A DNA stretch of 64,000 nucleotides from Porites lobata (taxonomy: Eukaryota > Cnidaria > Anthozoa > Scleractinia > Poritidae), in contig CALNXK010000024.1 in NCBI GenBank assembly GCA_942486035.1, positions 3,308,501-3,372,500 of the forward strand. The letters are read 5' to 3'. Made by a program: the position numbers and the translations under genes. Below the pieces are notes generated by a model. It made no database searches. It saw only the letters and a program-made list of their open reading frames with translations, and was not told the DNA's origin. Positions 36,101 to 48,211 of the stretch are shown here, one piece after another (the stretch's first letter is position 1; every line of letters starts with the position of its first letter).

Positions 36101-37796
36101 GATATAATCTGGTTGGTAAGTTAGCGGTGAACATCCGAAAATCGAACTTTGCACTGATAATTCGCAGCTTGTGAGGTCGAATAAACATCACAAGTCACTA
36201 TTCTCTCGTCACACATGTTATAATATTTGTCAGTTTTTATCTTTCAGTTTTTCTTTTACAATTTTTTTACTTTGTCCAAAATTAAAGCTGTCATTGCAAA
36301 GTAGCAATGTCAAAGCTTCATGAATCTGAACTGTATCGTCGCGTCATGCGCCACGATTAATGGCTGAAGGAGTTGTTCCGGAAATACGGTCGAAGTGAAA
36401 ATTCTCCCTTTTAAAAATTTCGAGGTTATTAGTGGTTATGCAAGAGTCTTTACATGCAGTTATAGCTTATGAAATAATACTGAAACGCGATCTGGGCGCA
36501 ACCATAGTACATCATAATGTTTCTTCCGTAGATCGACTATAGATCGTTCAGTTGAGATAATTAGTACGTTTTTTAAAAGTTCAATGCATCCGAACGCTTC
36601 AGTTAACGTTGAAAACCATCAACTAATGAAACTGGAAAGTGATAATTGATTCTTATTTTGTGATTTCACCATGACGAATAGTTACAGGCGGAAAGCGATG
36701 AAAGGTGGCTGTACTCTCAAGCTAAATCACAAAGCAGGACAGCCCTAAGAAACAACCGAAGGAAACGCAACACTGTTTGCAGTTGTTATCCCAGGGGTTT
36801 CTTGTTACTAGTGAAGGCGAGTGAAACCTCGATATAACGTTACGGCCAAGGGACTGGCAAAATGCGTATGTTCGCTAGCGTTATATCGAGGTTATTTTTT
36901 ATATATTTTACTATTACTGGGGCAAAGCAAATCTTTCGTTATATCGAGCACTTCGTTATTTGGTTCGTCTTATCGACGAACTTCGAGGCTGTAATGTATT
37001 TGTAATTGGGTGTCCATTGTCTTACTGTATAGATAAATATTGTCTAGATTAGGGATTGAGACTAGATACCTTCATCGCAAGTTCTCCCTCTGAATCCTGT
37101 AGCCGTGCAATCGCAAGCAGTTGCGGTGAATTTGTTCAAACATCTGCCGTTGTTTTGGCATCTGTTATTTTCATGGCACATGTTAGTGCATCCAGCAGCT
37201 ACTTTGTTCGAGCTCTCCACGACCGCCTTGGTTATTTTCCCTTGCCCAGCCGTGTCCTCAAGCATCTCCATATCCATAACACATCCTACAAATCTATTCA
37301 AAAGTTTAACCGATGGCTCAGTTACGCTGTTCAGTCCGGGCGGCAGTCCGCCAAAATATATCGGGCTTATAATCGTAAAGCTTGTCTTTTCGCGGCTGCT
37401 AGTAAAGCTGATCTCACTGCGATCCAGTGTGACTGTCATCTTCCCTTTGCTTCTCTCTAACAGCACTTGATGCCACAGTAAATCGTTCAAATTTTCCCCG
37501 ACGTCCACCGACATTGCTTTATATCTCGATCCGTGTTTAACGGTTAACAAGAGCTTTCCATAGCTCAATTCAACGCGCAAAAAATTTGTCTTTCCTTGGT
37601 CATCCATGTACAGAAGAAGCGCGTTGGACAGAAAAGTCTTAAACCGAAATCTTAGCGCTCGATTTACGGACATGTCCCACTTTTTACATTGGAGAAATGA
37701 GGCTTCCTCGTCAATGAATGTCTCTGCAGTAGATTCGTGAAGTAGAAGAGCAACCCAAACGTAAAATAGCAAGCGAATGTTCCTTAGCGTATCCAT
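33132..37796 (-). CDS. neurexin-like adhesion receptor (LamG-EGF-LamG-TM)
   Basis: Two coding exons, 37796-37070 and 34423-33132 (TGA), joined in phase, give 672 residues. A signal peptide is at 1-25 (MDTLRNIRLLFYVWVALLLH, then ESTA). The first laminin-G/LNS domain spans about 40-195. An EGF repeat of about 205-242 has the pattern CxxxCxxxxxCxxxGxC. The second LNS domain spans about 245-425. A Ser/Thr-rich stalk with acidic clusters (EDDEDMCDD) follows, then one TM segment at about 620-645 and a 27-residue tail ending MTDV, a class I PDZ ligand. This is the LNS-EGF-LNS-TM unit of neurexins, which bind partners across cell contacts; true neurexins have up to six LNS domains. I call it neurexin-like, not the orthologue. 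The ATG was chosen for the signal peptide. Extra or alternative exons in the 2.6 kb intron cannot be excluded. Confidence 0.88.
34424..37069. other. 2.6-kb intron of the neurexin-like gene
   Basis: No further exon is recognised. A 30-bp stretch (ACTTGTTACTACCGTTTT) is duplicated at 35740-35787, and a Tigger-like repeat fragment lies at 36824-36975. Confidence 0.5.
36824..36975. mobile_element. pogo/Tigger-like MITE fragment
   Basis: AGTGAAACCTCGATATAACG at the left is the sort of end I associate with pogo/Tigger elements. The word recurs inverted (CGTTATATCGAGG) at 36880-36892 and again near 36938. The right border is unclear. Confidence 0.35.
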
Positions 37797-37880
37797 TGTC
37801 TTAGAGCTTGTGTGGTGAACGTTGTAGAAGAAAGGGGATATCTTGATTATATCAATTGTCAAGTTTACTTGAGAGAGCAA

Positions 37881-38680
37881 ACAGATAAGCCATTTATATT
37901 GACTATTTGATTATACTTATCAACCAATGGGGAATGTGCAACTCAAATAAACAAAATACCAATTAACCACTCCTTCTATTATTCTCTAGTGAAACTTGAC
38001 GCGATCTATCACTAACTCAGCTTGAATTGACTTGTTTTTTTAATCATCATTTTTCTTGTCCTGAAAATAAGTAAAAAATTAACTAGCCAAGAGACATTGT
38101 AATCAACCTGCGTGGCAGACGCGCGAGAACGCGAAATGAGATAGCGTCCATTCTTTTTTGAGCGCCTTTCCCATGCGGGCAAGTAAAGTTCTAAGCATGT
38201 CTAAGTAAGAAGCAGGAATTTCGGACTAACATTGCTAAATTCGCTCTTTCCTAGTCTGATTCTGTTTTTATTTATTTGATTTAAAAAGATAATTTCGCTC
38301 TTTCGGCTTAAGAGTCTCTCAACCTCTGTCGGCTGGGTTTTCTGATTCATTTTTGGAAGCAAGGACCAACGTTACAAAAGAGAAGGACCGAATCCTGATA
38401 AAAGATCTAATCAGCTGTAAGTGGAAATATAGAAACACAAGAAGAAAGGCTGATTTTACAGTCGGGAAGACTAGAAGGAAGTGAACCTATGGATTTGAAT
38501 TCGAATAAAAATGAATATATAACTAAAGAATGACGGCTGTTGCTATCCCCCTGCAAAAGTTTCGGTTTCGTGTCGGGTCTTTGACCCAATGAGGTCACAA
38601 GTGATCCTTTGTATGGCTGCAGCGGACGTCGTTTTCGTCACACGTTTTTCCATTAAAGAAATCGTCGCATATCAAGAATT
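37881..38680. other. spacer without recognised gene
   Basis: Upstream of the neurexin-like start. AT-rich, with only short frames. Its promoter should lie within the first few hundred bases, but no box is convincing. Confidence 0.35.
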
Positions 38681-38809
38681 GTTTTGCGTGATAATGATAC
38701 TGGAGAGCTTGATCAACCACGACGACGAACACGAAAACAAGACATGAAAAAACAAAAACAAATAAAAACTCTCACGTACAGCACCCTTTTGGAAGATCGC
38801 ACGACTTAC

Positions 38810-39775
38810 GGGTCCTTACGTTGTCAAACATTAGAAAAATTGATGGGAACAGCAATGCGATTGTTACTTGTACCTCTAATAACACATATGACTATTGAAT
38901 TAAGCAATCAGGAAATTCAAAAAGTAGATAAGACAAAATTTCTTGGCATACTAATCGATCAGCATTTAACATCATATCAAGTCATCAGTATTGATTATAT
39001 TGTAACAAAAATCTCTAAAATTATAGGAAAACACTGTAGAATTTGCTTCTTTGTCGATCAGCCACTTCTAAAAGTTTTGTATAATAGCTTGATTTATCCA
39101 TATCTCCCTTATGGTAACATAGTTAAGGGGAAACAACTTAACTATCCTTCAAGCTAGACTAGAAAAATTGTTAAAAACTGCAAAACAGGCATTGACACGT
39201 ACAGTACATCTATCAAATTAATGATTTTCTTGTGGGTGCATTCTCTTATAACTTAGAACAAAATCTCTTCCAGACTTTGACAGACTGTATTTTACTGATT
39301 TTTGTACAGAAAATACTGAACGGCATAACCGACTATACAAGAAAAAAAATCTACACAAAAAGTTTAACAGGACAAATTTCGGTGTTTATTCGACTAGAAA
39401 TAAAGTATTTAGCATGCGGAATATTATCCCAGGTAAAATAAAACAGTCAGTTTCAAATAAATATATTTAGGAAAAAGATCAAACAGTTTTTACTATCAGA
39501 ATAACTATTGTAATCAAGGCTTAGTTCTAGGTTGCTATTTTCGTATGCTTATAATTTCACTGGGAAATAGCGTAATACAAGTTAATATAAATTTTTGATA
39601 ATCCCTGATACCAAATATATTAAAGAAATATATTAAGGTAATTTAAAGGGAGGACTACCCTGTAAAAGCCTGCAAGGGTTTCCGTAGTCCTCCTCCATTT
39701 CTTAATAATAATTAGTTTAATAATTATGTAACATGTACCAGTAACCAAAATGGAAATAAACTTGAAACTTAAGAC
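38810..39775 (+). mobile_element. decayed LINE fragment, reverse-transcriptase thumb region
   Basis: The frame at 38900-39140 reads KVDKTKFLGILID, then DYIVTKISKIIGK and LLKVLYNSLIYPYLPYGN. This is the part of a LINE reverse transcriptase just after the catalytic core. Beyond 39140 the coding continues only in pieces. An untranslated tail with GGAGGACTACCCTG...TAGTCCTCC (39645-39695) and an A-rich end follow. 5'-truncated and inactive. Confidence 0.65.
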
Positions 39776-41035
39776 TTCGACTTCGATTTCGTCGGAAATT
39801 CGTTGCACGACCCCAAACGGCAGTATATTTTAAGTTTTATCGTGTTCAAATAAACTAAGGATAGGTAATAAAATTTGAAATCCTAAGTCAAACTCCTTTT
39901 TGGCTAAAATGTTTTCAGCCTGTTCAGGAATAACTGTAACCTTAAAGTTTTGTGTGTTGTTGGTGTTGTTCCATTTGTCTTGCCTCCTCAACCGCTGGTC
40001 TGTAACAGACCCAGTGGAATCTGTCTCTTCACCGGGTTCTCGGAGTAAACGTCACCTGCCGTGGTTTATTTTCCAGTGGGTTTTTTGTAGTTGTGTAGTC
40101 CCATAAGAGCTTAAAGGGGTGGCAGGCCTTACATCTTTACCGGTATGAAACCCAATCACCTACACTTGTGAGGACAAAACCCCATGACCAGTGAGGGTCA
40201 ATTCCAATTTATTCAATACCTCCATTTGTTTTTCTTTTTTCCTTTCTTTCTTTTTTCGTTGACTCTTTCTGCCGTAAGGATCAGCTTAATGTTTTCAGGC
40301 TCCTGACAGCTTTAATTTTGAAATTTGGTATTTAGTGCTCTAGCGACTGAGAACAGAAAGATTTATACTTTTTTAAGCGAGATCGATCACCGTCGGCACC
40401 CTCTAATTTTTTTGTCACTGGTAATATTGTTCTTTATTTTTTATTCTTATTAACAAATATAATATTTACAAAATACACTGCATGGTTTTTATAGGAGTCA
40501 CAATAGAAAGTGACCGGGAAAGCAAAGATTAGCGGAGTAGAAACAAACTATTCGCCAGTCGGGGAGGCTAAATTATGACTGGGTAGACCAAAAAAGAAGG
40601 AGGTAGGCCCAGCGGTTTAACTGCTCAGCCACGCTAGTTGTTCGAAGGCCAATTAGCGCTTAACGCGGGTTTAAATTTCACCCTGATTTCTTTTTGTTGT
40701 GTTTAAAAGCATTTTCTCGGATAATTTTCTCTGTTACTGAGCTTCCAATCATCAACTTGTGGACAAAAAGAATTAAAACTGAAATAAACTCAGTCAGAAT
40801 AACCAGTGTACAACAGTTCATATACTACGACCAATGGAGGGTTGGGGAGAGACAGCGTTGAAAGGGACATGCTTTTTAAGCTTTCAAATCTGAATTCAAA
40901 TCTCGCACTAACCCTGGGTTATCTTAACCCAGCTTTCAACAACTCGGCCCTGGACTTGAAATCCGAGGCCCCGAGATCAAGTCCCACCCCGAATTTTGTA
41001 AAAAGCCAACTGGTTCGCCTCCTAACAGTTCGTAA
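39776..41035. other. spacer without recognised gene
   Basis: Short frames only. Around 40600-40680 the text (CTCAGCCACGCTAGTTGTTC, then GCGCTTAACGCGGG) looks like an interspersed repeat tail that I cannot name. Confidence 0.35.
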
Positions 41036-41185
41036 ACTACGAGTAGTCCCTCATTTTTCCTCAGGGATAGTAGAGCAAGCGAAAGGCCAGCGCACCTGAA
41101 AATCACACCTTTTCTCGCGTGGGGTGATTTTCACGCGCGCTCTCTACTATCCCTGATCATGGGGGGAAATGAGGCTACTCGTAGT
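41036..41185. mobile_element. 150-bp foldback repeat, ACTACGAGTAG ends
   Basis: Left arm ACTACGAGTAGTCCCTCATT and GGGATAGTAGAG, right arm inverted (CTCTACTATCCCTGA, then AAATGAGGCTACTCGTAGT). The middle repeats TGAAAATCAC/GTGATTTTCA. No clean target duplication was seen. Confidence 0.7.
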
Positions 41186-42145
41186 CAAACTGCAGTTGGG
41201 ATTCTTAACCATATTATGTTTCATTTGAGTTATTTGTTCCATTATCCCCGAAAAGCCCCAACAGAGGAGTGGATAATTAAGTATTTATTTATCAGTTTTA
41301 TTTATTTGTTTATTTTTAGACCGAATTGAACCACTGGGTAGGGTTTCATTGAGTCTGATACAGCGTTTTTTTGTTTTTCATACTCAGGGTCCGTCCTAAA
41401 TCCTAGGTTATCGTAAATGTATGCTCTTCTATTGTTTGCTTTAAACAAAAGACCAATTGTATCTTTTTCCGATCTTTTGAAAAACTCGGGCTCCCAAACT
41501 ATCATTAGCATAAATACACTACTTACAAAGAAATACAAACTTAAGTCTCAGAAGATGAAGGTTTATGCTGCATGTGTTTATTTGGCAGAGTTGAACTTCA
41601 AACAGAGCACCCACGCTATGTGCGGGTAAACAACTCACTAGGTAATTTCAGGAGCCGGGAATCAGTTCCTGGTAATTTGTTCAAATATAAAAATGTTGTT
41701 GTCATGGATATTAGTCGATGCGACGCCGTAAGCCGTACGTTGAAGTTTCCTTCAATACAGTGGATTGCTCTCAGTATATTAAGATTTGTACTAATCTTTC
41801 CTTCGAAGGAAAAAAATTGGATTACGGTTGCAATTTGATGATCCTTAAATCACACACCTTTTTAACTCCTTCAAATAACTGCGCTTAACCATGAAATAAC
41901 AATTATGTTTTGGTTGTTAATGTAATCGAACTTTGTTTTGTTTCTTTTTGTTTTGTTTTATAAACTTAAGTTGAATCGATAAATAGTCAATACGTAAGCT
42001 CTCCATGATTGGTTAATCCATAACGTCAACCTCTTTCTCATTGGTTGGTAAGTATTCCATTGTGTTTTTGCCAATAAATTTGCGGCACTATCCGGATGGT
42101 TGGGCGGAATCGTAAAACCATCGTACCATAAACATCTCTGTTACA
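41186..42145. other. spacer without recognised gene
   Basis: AT-rich with several 60-90 codon frames of no recognisable family. Around 42060-42130 the words AATTTGCGGCACTATCCGG and GGTTGGGCGGAATCG resemble, inverted, a stretch at 30255-30300, so another dispersed repeat is likely. Confidence 0.35.
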
Positions 42146-42690
42146 CACTTCATTCAGTTCATTCTGATTCACTTCACCCAAAGGATCTCAATCAGATTCA
42201 ATTCATTCAATTCTCGCGATTCGTTCAGTTCATGTAGTTCATTCAGTGAATTCACTCAATTAATTCATTGAGCTCATTCAGTTCAATTGAATTCATTGAA
42301 ATCGCTCACTTCATTCAATTCCCTCAATTTATTCAATTCATTCTATTCATTTCAGTTCGTTCAATTCAATTCATTCCTGTTCATTTATTCAGTTCATTCA
42401 ATTTGCTCTATTCATTCATTCTACTCAAACAATTCATTCTATTCATTCACTTCATTTCGTTCATTTAATTTGTCTAATTCTCTTACTTAATCCATTCAGT
42501 CTATTCTATTCATTCAATTCATTTAGTTCAGCTCATTGAATTCATTGAATTCACTCAATTCAGTCTATAGATCAGTTCATTCAATTTAATCGATTCAGTT
42601 CATTCAATTCATTCAGTTAATTCAGTTCACTTAATCCATTCAATTCACTTACTTTATTCAGTTTATTCAAGTTATCCATTTATGTTCGAA
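42146..42690. repeat. degenerate ATTCA pentamer satellite, about 545 bp
   Basis: Built almost wholly of ATTCA, GTTCA and ATTCT pentamers (TTCATTCAATTCATTCAGTT and variants). The overlapping Phe/Ser/Ile-rich frames here are by-products. It ends at the start of a MITE fragment at 42690. Confidence 0.9.
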
Positions 42691-42880
42691 GTTTTAACAT
42701 TTTGAGATCGGGAGAGGGCGTAACCTCCTTCATTGAAATTAACCGTGTTAACTTTTCTAATGAAAAGGACTGAAATAAAGCTTTCCGGGGTTGTCGATTT
42801 TTTGAGCCACGGGATAGGCGAAAAAAGCTTTACTCGCCCTCGTAGTCGCATTCAATCAGAAGGTCTGGATCTCTAATATT
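42690..42880. mobile_element. right-hand fragment of the AGAGACC MITE family
   Basis: GAGATCGGGAGAGGGCGTAA, CCTCCTTCATTG and the closing CTCGCCCTCGTAGTCGCATTC match the inner and right parts of the 25669 element. The left half is missing, replaced by the pentamer satellite. Confidence 0.6.
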
Positions 42881-43144
42881 TTCGAAACAGAGCGAGCGCT
42901 GACACTTCAGCAGTATCAAGCGCGGGCTCTCAAGTTACTTACAATCCTCTGCTCCCTGTGAATTCCTTTGCGGTATTAAAGTAATGAATTGTTGCTGAAT
43001 TCACTAGTTTTGACTTTGATCACTTCGGCTGACAAAGCCACAGCAAGACACGAGTGCTGTGTAAAGGCTACCACCCGAAGACCTCGTCGCTAGGTTCGGA
43101 GAAGCAAAAATTGCCTAGAATTTTCTATAGCTTGAGGAAGGCTA

Positions 43145-43527
43145 AAAATTTCAGTAGATGACCGTTCCATTCATGCATAATTTCGAAGCTTATCTAATAA
43201 ATTCCCTGCGATTTTCAGAATTTCTGAAGTTTAATTTTTCCCATTTCACTACCCAGGTTAAGCTATTTTTCGTAGAGAATGGAAACCTAAAATTTTCGGA
43301 ATCGAAAATGGGGTGCAGAGACGAATCAGAAAAATTATTACTTTTGTAAAGTAAATTACGGCTAAAATTTTCGGGAAAATAATACTGAAGTCCTTGTAAT
43401 AGTTCGAAAAGACTCAAGTTGCCGTGATGACCGAACAGATATAATTTTTTTAGTACCACTTGGAATACATTTCTAGAGATCTAAAAGTACTCTGGGTAGC
43501 CTGAAAAGTGTTTGTGGGTGCTCCTGG
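43145..43527. mobile_element. GGGGCACCCAA repeat, inverted diverged copy
   Basis: Ends with GTTTGTGGGTGCTCC, the complement of the family start. The inner words CATTTCTAGAGATCT and CGAACAGAT are shared with the 2848 and 50515 copies. Confidence 0.5.
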
Positions 43528-44180
43528 TTCATTGAATGCAAATTCACCCCCCAGTTCAGGCTTGTCAGCTGAAATTTTGAATAAGCGGCCGGTCAGGCAC
43601 TTTTTTAAAAAATCGAATTTCCTTTTCAAACTGGTAGAAAAAAAAATTATAAATAACAAATTCCTACGTCAGAGTCATGCGAAAGTGACAAGTGTTTGGC
43701 TGAAAGCTTTTTCAGTTACCCTACTGATGTGCGTGACACTTATGACAAGCGCTGCTTTTTAGATTCGTTCACTACCAGGCTAGGTATCCACAAAGAAAAA
43801 GTCCGCTTTAATCTTGTGAAGTACTCACGAACAAATGCATGGTGCTATGCAAAATACTGGAGTGCTGTAGAGGTTTTTTTTTTTATAAAGACTGTCTATA
43901 AATGATTACCTCATATCGAAACACATCATGACTACACTAATGTCTGCACGTGTCTTCTAACATATTGATATGCGTTAATAGTAACTTACTTCATACGTGG
44001 AAAATGAGAAGTGCCAATAAAACACCAAAAGCTCACGAATTTGCTGACGGTTCCCAGAAAAACGGAAAGAAAATTGAAACGCTGACGTAGTGCCTTATTT
44101 TTATGTGGTCACATGATGACTGGGAATTTTGTTACACAATACATAAATTGAACTTGTTTCATGCAGTTTCTTTGTTTAGG
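43528..44180. promoter_or_regulatory. upstream region of the SID-1-like gene
   Basis: AT-rich. A strong splice acceptor (TTTCTTTGTTTAG, AG at 44178-44179) ends one base before the start codon, so a non-coding first exon must lie somewhere upstream. A CRE-like GCTGACGTAG is at 44082. The exon and promoter themselves cannot be placed. Confidence 0.4.
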
Positions 44181-47100
44181 ATGTTTCGCTCTGCTTTTTG
44201 GCAGCTTCTCTGCTTGGTTTGGCCTTTATTAAGTGCAGGCCTAGTTCACGAATGCAATTTCGATGGGACAGGACTGGTCAAACGAAATCTATCCTCCTCC
44301 TCGTCATCGATTCTTCTTTCTCAGCAGCTTCCTGCTTCGAGAGCCAGCTCTCATTCGTGCATTGTAACAGCAGCCCACAGTGACAGTTTTCTGCGAGTCA
44401 AGGCGAACGCCCTCGGTGAAATATCTGGTAAGTCTCTATTTTTCTCAATAAAGGCGATAGTTATGATGTTTGAAATTAACCTTTGTGTCACGAGAATCAA
44501 AGATTTTCAGAACGCGGAAAGAATCACAAGCGAGCGCAACTGCTTGCGGTTCCGCGCGAGTTAAGGCGCATTTTTACACTTGAGTGAAAACGCTTGCTAA
44601 TCAGGCGACACCTTTGCTTTGCTCTGTTTAGTATAGCCTTTGTATACCTTATATTGTATCGGCTTAATCACTGTTTCCTTGCATGGTTGATTGGAAAGTT
44701 AACGTTCGGATAATGTACTGATTTATTCACATCTATTTATAACCCCGGGCATGATAAACTTGTTGATACCAACGTTGCCACCACCACTCATATTCTGTTT
44801 GATTTGATTACCATTATCTATTGATTTTAAGTATGGCGTCTTTAAAGAGAGACGTCTGGATGATTTTTGTGCTGAGTGATCCGGAAAACTTTCGCTTTCA
44901 CTGTCAGTGTTAAAGTACAGTGTGACACGCGACAATTCCGGGTTCGCGTGACATGAGTTTGCTTCAGTGACCTCGCAGCCGTTTTCGTCTCGTCCCGCAA
45001 CACTCCTCCTTTTTAATGGGGAAACGGCTGCGAGGGAGACTAGAGTCAACCATGAACCACTAGCCAACCTCGAGTCACGCCTGTGTTAATTTTTGAGTTT
45101 CATGGCCACAGAAAAGCAATAATTAACAGTTAGTAGAAATTGTTTGACCTGAGTACGAATATGTAGTATGATAGGGGGATGATAGGTAATCAGAATACAG
45201 GTTTCGTAACGAAAGAAAAGCGTTCTCTAGGTAACAACTTGGTTAGACATTTTCGTACCCAGTCTCTCTGTATCCGCTCAGCCTGACTTAGATAACCCCT
45301 CCCGCAGCAGCTGCTCTTTACAAACCTCGATCATTAACTTTCCTTAAGAATTCCGACGCCAACTGAGGAACAGTTTCCATTTCAACAATTGTTATGGATT
45401 TACAGGAAAGTACTTGTAGCATTTTGCACTCTAGCACTCTAGACGTATGAAGCCAAGTGCGTAATATTTGTTACAAAATTAACCTCTGTCTTCTCCACAG
45501 GCTTTGCGCTTTCCCAAGGCTCAGTGGGGAACGGCGAGAAACTACACGCGAGAACTGGAGACAAGCGAGAAGCGCGAGAGGGGGATGATGGGAACGAGTG
45601 TAGAGCGCGTGCGGGGAGTGATTCCCTTTGTCCCCGCTTCACTTAATAATTAACTCAAATGTCCCCCAAAAAGTGATCGCGAGCAACTGGGTACGAGGCA
45701 GACGAAACCTTTCCCGAGGAACGACGCCTCGATAGAATTGCTTTTCTGTGGCCATGAATCTCAGAAATGGGGAAATATTAGGGCTTTAATGGAGGCTGAC
45801 TTGTGTTTGGCTCTTGGCTGGTGTTTCACTCGGACTCGCGTTTGGTTCGTGAAACGACAAAAAATATATGCTAATCGAATAAATTTCGGACATCTCAAAG
45901 AAATAACTACCTCGCGAGAAGTGTCTATCTGGCTATGCTGTTTTTGTTTTTTTTTTTTTGCTTTTTCTCGTCGTGCGGATTTATTTATTTATGATTTTTT
46001 GGTTAATTATTAATTAGTTTAATTATTTTGTTAAAAACAGGATCCCTTCATGTGTCCGTGTTTGGAGCAACAGATTCCTCTTTAGGTCATCTGTATGTAC
46101 CTGTAAACGGATCTGGAAGCACATTGACTGCCTGTCCACAGAAATCCAGCCGTAAGTATCTCGTTCTTTTCACGGGAACACCAAACCTGAAATATTCAGC
46201 CGAAATATCTGACCGCGTGAGGACGATAACATTGAACCAAGTGGAGACTTTCGAAGCCAAGGGAACGTCAACGGTGTTCCAGTTTCAGCCAACACCCGGA
46301 ATTTCCAAACGACAACTCGATGTTACTGTAGAGTCGAACACCGATACCTCGGCTTACCTAAAAGTGTCTCACAACTGTGAAAGCGTAGTAAATAACATAA
46401 GGCATCTGGATTACGACAAAACATCAATACGGCTCACATTTGCCAAAAAGGGGCGAATCACTTTATCAAAAGCATCAAGTCCTCGGCTTGAAGACTCGGG
46501 AGACATGTGGTTTATTGGAGTCGCTCTTAAGCGCAACGATACATCTAAACTGAAGAATGTAACATTAACACTAAAAAGCTCCTTCGACTATGATTATGGT
46601 AAGCCATTTTATTTCCTGATAAGTTTATCTCTCTTCGGGGGAATCTTCGTCTCCCTGTGGGCGTTGTTGTGTTTTCGAGATCCCTATATTCTTGTACAAG
46701 AGGATAGTCCTGTCGAAAGCGGCTCAAGTTATTCGTCGACCTCCATTGCATCGTCGACCTTTAAAGACAATCTAAGAAGCCTGTTTTCTAGTTGTTGGAA
46801 AAGAAACGGAAGAGCCGCCGATGAATTAACACCACTGATACGTGGAACTAGCTACAGACACCCACTCAAATGGAGAGAACTATTCGTTGCTATGAAGGAA
46901 GTTTTGTTTGGACACTGGTTCGTCCGCGGTCCCAAAACCTTTTCCTACATCACCTGCATCGTTGGATTCGTTCTCATGGTGGGGGCTTTCCAATTTGTCT
47001 TTGAAGACTGGAGATCGATGATTGAGGATGGCAACCGCGATATGTGTTTTTACAATGACTTTTGCTATAGAGTCAGTGGCTATGACATTCCATTTAACCT

Positions 47101-48211
47101 GATGATTAGTAATCTTGCGTACATGATCCACGGCTTAATTTTAGCGTGGTCTGTGTGGGTAATGGAAGCCGAGTTATTAGCCTGGTGTAAAAGACACGCG
47201 TCTAACGCGAAAACACGAACACGATTACCGGAAGGCCAAGTTGAACTCCCCAACCACTGTTTGAAATGTCCGTACATCGAGGTTCATCTGGCAAAAATGT
47301 CCGTCCCTCATTGTCGAACCAGCCCTGATGAAGCCACCTTGCTGCACGCGAAAGCCCACAAAAGAAAATTCAATTTTTCTCTCGGTTATTCCTTTGCGTG
47401 GGCACTAATATTTGAAGGTTGCTTTTCAACGCTGTATCATTTTTGCCCTACAAGGTTGACTTTTCAGTTCGATACAGCTTTTATGTTTGTCATCGCGGGT
47501 TTAATTGTCCTGTCATTGTACAATGGCCTTAGCTTTAAGGCGTGTACAGCTGATGGGGAGATGAAAATGCCTGTCGAGGCAACTAGTTATTTTCTTTATT
47601 TTATAGTTCCTTTATATGTGTTTAATTATTTAGGGTCACTCTATTACGAAGACAGTCTAAGCTCGGCCATGGAAATTTTGTTCATAATTTTTCTGGTGAT
47701 ATATTTACTCCTTATCTTTTTGTGGGCGGCCAGAAAGCTGTTTTGCGACGTATCGAGCTTGAGCGACTTGAGAAAGTGCGATGCTTTAACCAAGGCTGCC
47801 TTTTTCATCCTAGTCTTTGTACTAGTTGCTATCGCTCTTCCCCTAGAGTTCAAAAAAAATATCCCTGAAATCTTTTTGTTTAGCTGTATCATAACATCAT
47901 TGCTTGCCATTTTTGGCCAAGTGGGGGTTAAATTCTGGAAAAGCGATAAAACCCATTGGAGCATGCAGAAAATAGCCTATCTTGTTTTCCAAGGATTGTA
48001 TGTGCTAGTCACGCTAGGGGTTATGGGAACTGCAGTCTGGATTTTCAGCGCTAAGGCGACGAGTGATAAGACAGAGTCTCCTCAATTATCACGTGATCTG
48101 AACCACGACTGCGTGGTTGTGGGGTTTTTTGACTATCACGATTTGTGGCACATTCTCTCCTCGTTTGCTCTTCTCATGGGAGCTTATTTGGTGTTGTACA
48201 TTAGTGAATAA
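44181..48211 (+). CDS. SIDT: SID-1 transmembrane family protein (SIDT)
   Basis: Two coding exons, 44181-44427 and 46041-48211 (TAA), in phase, 805 residues (human SIDT1/2 about 830). A signal peptide (MFRSAFWQLLCLVWPLLSAG) leads into a lumenal beta-rich domain with several N-glycosylation sites. One TM helix follows (near KPFYFLISLSLFGGIFVSLW), then a cytoplasmic loop and about ten more membrane segments. Family hallmarks are the MCFYNDFC cysteine segment with ISNLAYM, LYHFCP and FQFDTAFM, and the C-terminal DYHDLWHI. The Ser, Asp and His residues of the CREST-type membrane hydrolase site appear kept. SID-1 proteins import dsRNA in nematodes; vertebrate SIDTs sit in lysosomes or plasma membrane and are linked to nucleic acid and lipid handling. 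A 2.17 kb last exon with no intron is unusual for this family and might suggest a retrocopy that later gained an intron. Confidence 0.92.
45100..45757. repeat. 658-bp segment bounded by a perfect 21-bp inverted repeat
   Basis: CATGGCCACAGAAAAGCAAT at 45101 reappears exactly inverted, ending at 45757; the match is 21 bp counting the outer T/A. It lies in the single intron between the SIDT coding exons and looks like a non-autonomous transposon. I saw no target duplication. The interior is GC-richer (45530-45650). Confidence 0.55.

Noticed and set aside
42146..42690. Possible CRISPR-like array
   Set aside because: The ATTCA tract has no fixed repeat/spacer layout; it is a degenerate pentamer satellite in eukaryotic DNA.
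45439..45642. Minus-strand Ser/Pro/Arg-rich frame in the SIDT intron
   Set aside because: In the inverted-repeat-bounded insert; composition bias of a GC-rich patch, with no known domain.
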